From positions 7,011,001 to 7,075,000 of the forward strand of contig NC_134846.1 of NCBI RefSeq assembly GCF_965363235.1: DNA of 64,000 nucleotides, in the 5' to 3' direction. The notes beneath the pieces were generated by a model that saw nothing but the letters and a program-made list of their open reading frames with translations, had not been told where the DNA came from and did no database searches. Positions 62,801 to 64,000 of this stretch are shown piece by piece; position 1 is the first letter of the stretch, and the number at the start of each line of letters is the position of its first letter. The stretch comes from Mytilus galloprovincialis. Its lineage: Eukaryota > Mollusca > Bivalvia > Mytilida > Mytilidae. Both the position numbers and the translations under genes were made by a program.

Positions 62801-64000
62801 ATGTTAATGGCCCATTGTTCGAATACTAGAATCCAGACATTTTCTTTTTGTAGGTAAAACTTGATCTCAAAACGAGATGATTTGCCAAATGGTAGATTAT
62901 ATCTTTTTCTCTATATTTTGACTCTGAAAAAAAACCAATACAATTGTCAGTTTTGTGATATTTTTTTATATTGTTTTTGTAAAAAGGGGGGGGGGTCTTT
63001 AAATCATTTACATAGAAAAATGTGTTTATATTCAACAGTCAATCAATAGAATAACAAATATGGCATGTTACCATTATTTTTTAAACGATTATTAAATATA
63101 AGATCTATTTGGTTGCATATACACAGGTTAAACCATTTTAAAAACCAAAAACTTGCTAATAATAGAACTATAGATATAATTTGAACAATTATTGATAAGT
63201 TTCTTACTAGCACCTAGCCATTTAATACCTCTTTTCGACATATAGTGAAGAAATTTGTAAGTAAATTTTTTTTTAAGTAAAAATCTACATTGAATAATGT
63301 AATTGCTGCAATTTATATATTACATATTTCCCTTACAACATTACACTGAGCATTGTCTTGTCTTGCTTTATATATAGATAAGATTTTCCGACATTGTTAT
63401 GGCTTCTAACCGTTTATTAATTTTTATTTAAGATTGATATGTTTGTGATTTTACTTTTTTAACAGAAGAAAAAGAACAACAACAAATATTTTTGATATAT
63501 TTTTCAATCTATGTTGGAACTCAAGACTGGGCAACATCAAAAGAGACTCGCGGGTACAAAAATTTCAGCAAAAAAAAATAATCATTTGTTTTTTCATTAT
63601 AAATTTAATTTATTACACTATTAGTTATTACTTTATGATATGATACAAAAATCAACCAAAAAAAATCGATTCTGTTTGGCCCCAGATGACTTTTAATATG
63701 TTCACATCATTGAAGAGCTCCAAATTATATCCCGGTGGTGCAAAAATGCCATTTGTTTGCATTAAAATTGAAATATCTTTTTAAACTCATCGGCGACCTG
63801 TATTTTTTATTATTGTTTTCAAATAAGCTTCTAAACATTTACTTTTGACTTTTTCTTTCAGAATTTAATTTTACTTCTACAAACCGCTTTTATACAATAA
63901 GAAAGAAACAAAATTAAAAAACGTAAGTATGTTTTTTTCTGTTTAATGAATGACTGTAATATTTGTTGTGCCTATGAAGAAATAATATAAAAAATGTGGT
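62801..64000. other. No gene seen
   Basis: AT-rich, with a poly-G run near 62986..62995. The last bases (AAAAAATGTGGT) may be the start of another common mussel repeat cut by the window edge. Confidence 0.45.

Overview
The window is AT-rich eukaryotic DNA with long introns and a dense set of short interspersed repeats. Several of these (the 'gatgtggtatgattgccaa' family, the 'ttggtacctattaaaacg' family and the 'gacgaaacgcgcgtctggcg' family) are ones I associate with marine mussels, so I take the source to be a bivalve mollusc, most likely Mytilus or a close relative. That assignment rests on recognising the repeats, not on a database search.

Only one host gene is clear: a secreted peptidoglycan recognition protein (PGRP) on the minus strand, in four phase-compatible exons between 21997 and 28325. 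The last part of its third exon has been copied in tandem twice into the following intron.

The dominant feature is a Mutator-like (MULE) DNA transposon filling 38104..49840. It has 70-90 bp terminal inverted repeats and a perfect 9-bp target duplication (GACAATTCA). Reading inward from its right end is a ten-exon transposase gene (42340..49602, minus) that reads open over 932 codons, with a zinc domain, a MULE-type catalytic region, a SWIM zinc finger and nuclear localisation signals. Reading inward from its left end is a second, shorter gene (38329..40395, plus). It encodes only the zinc domain, with the same cysteine/tryptophan/histidine spacing and the same intron position and phase as the transposase, and it looks damaged. 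Two convergent genes, one apparently a catalytic-domain-free paralogue of the other, make this the most interesting system in the window.

Layout: 1-20 kb holds repeats and non-autonomous elements only, including two hammerhead-ribozyme-like motifs (5474 and 17783), a family of CAGGGGCGGAT-ended elements with 5-bp target duplications, and an array of small palindromes at 15.4 kb. 20.4-21.3 kb has a terminal-inverted-repeat element next to a LINE-like tail. 22-28.3 kb is the PGRP gene. 28.4-38 kb is repeats, a Harbinger-like transposase remnant and an 861-bp element with CACGTTTGGGG-rich ends. 38.1-49.8 kb is the MULE. 50-52.4 kb is tandem-repeat DNA. 52.4-55.1 kb is a broken Polinton fossil. 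56.2-58.6 kb has a Tc1 transposase remnant and a tyrosine-recombinase retroelement fossil. 59-62.5 kb is a nested pile of minisatellite, mussel repeats, a Helitron candidate and a long (AT)n tract. No rRNA, tRNA or CRISPR was recognised.
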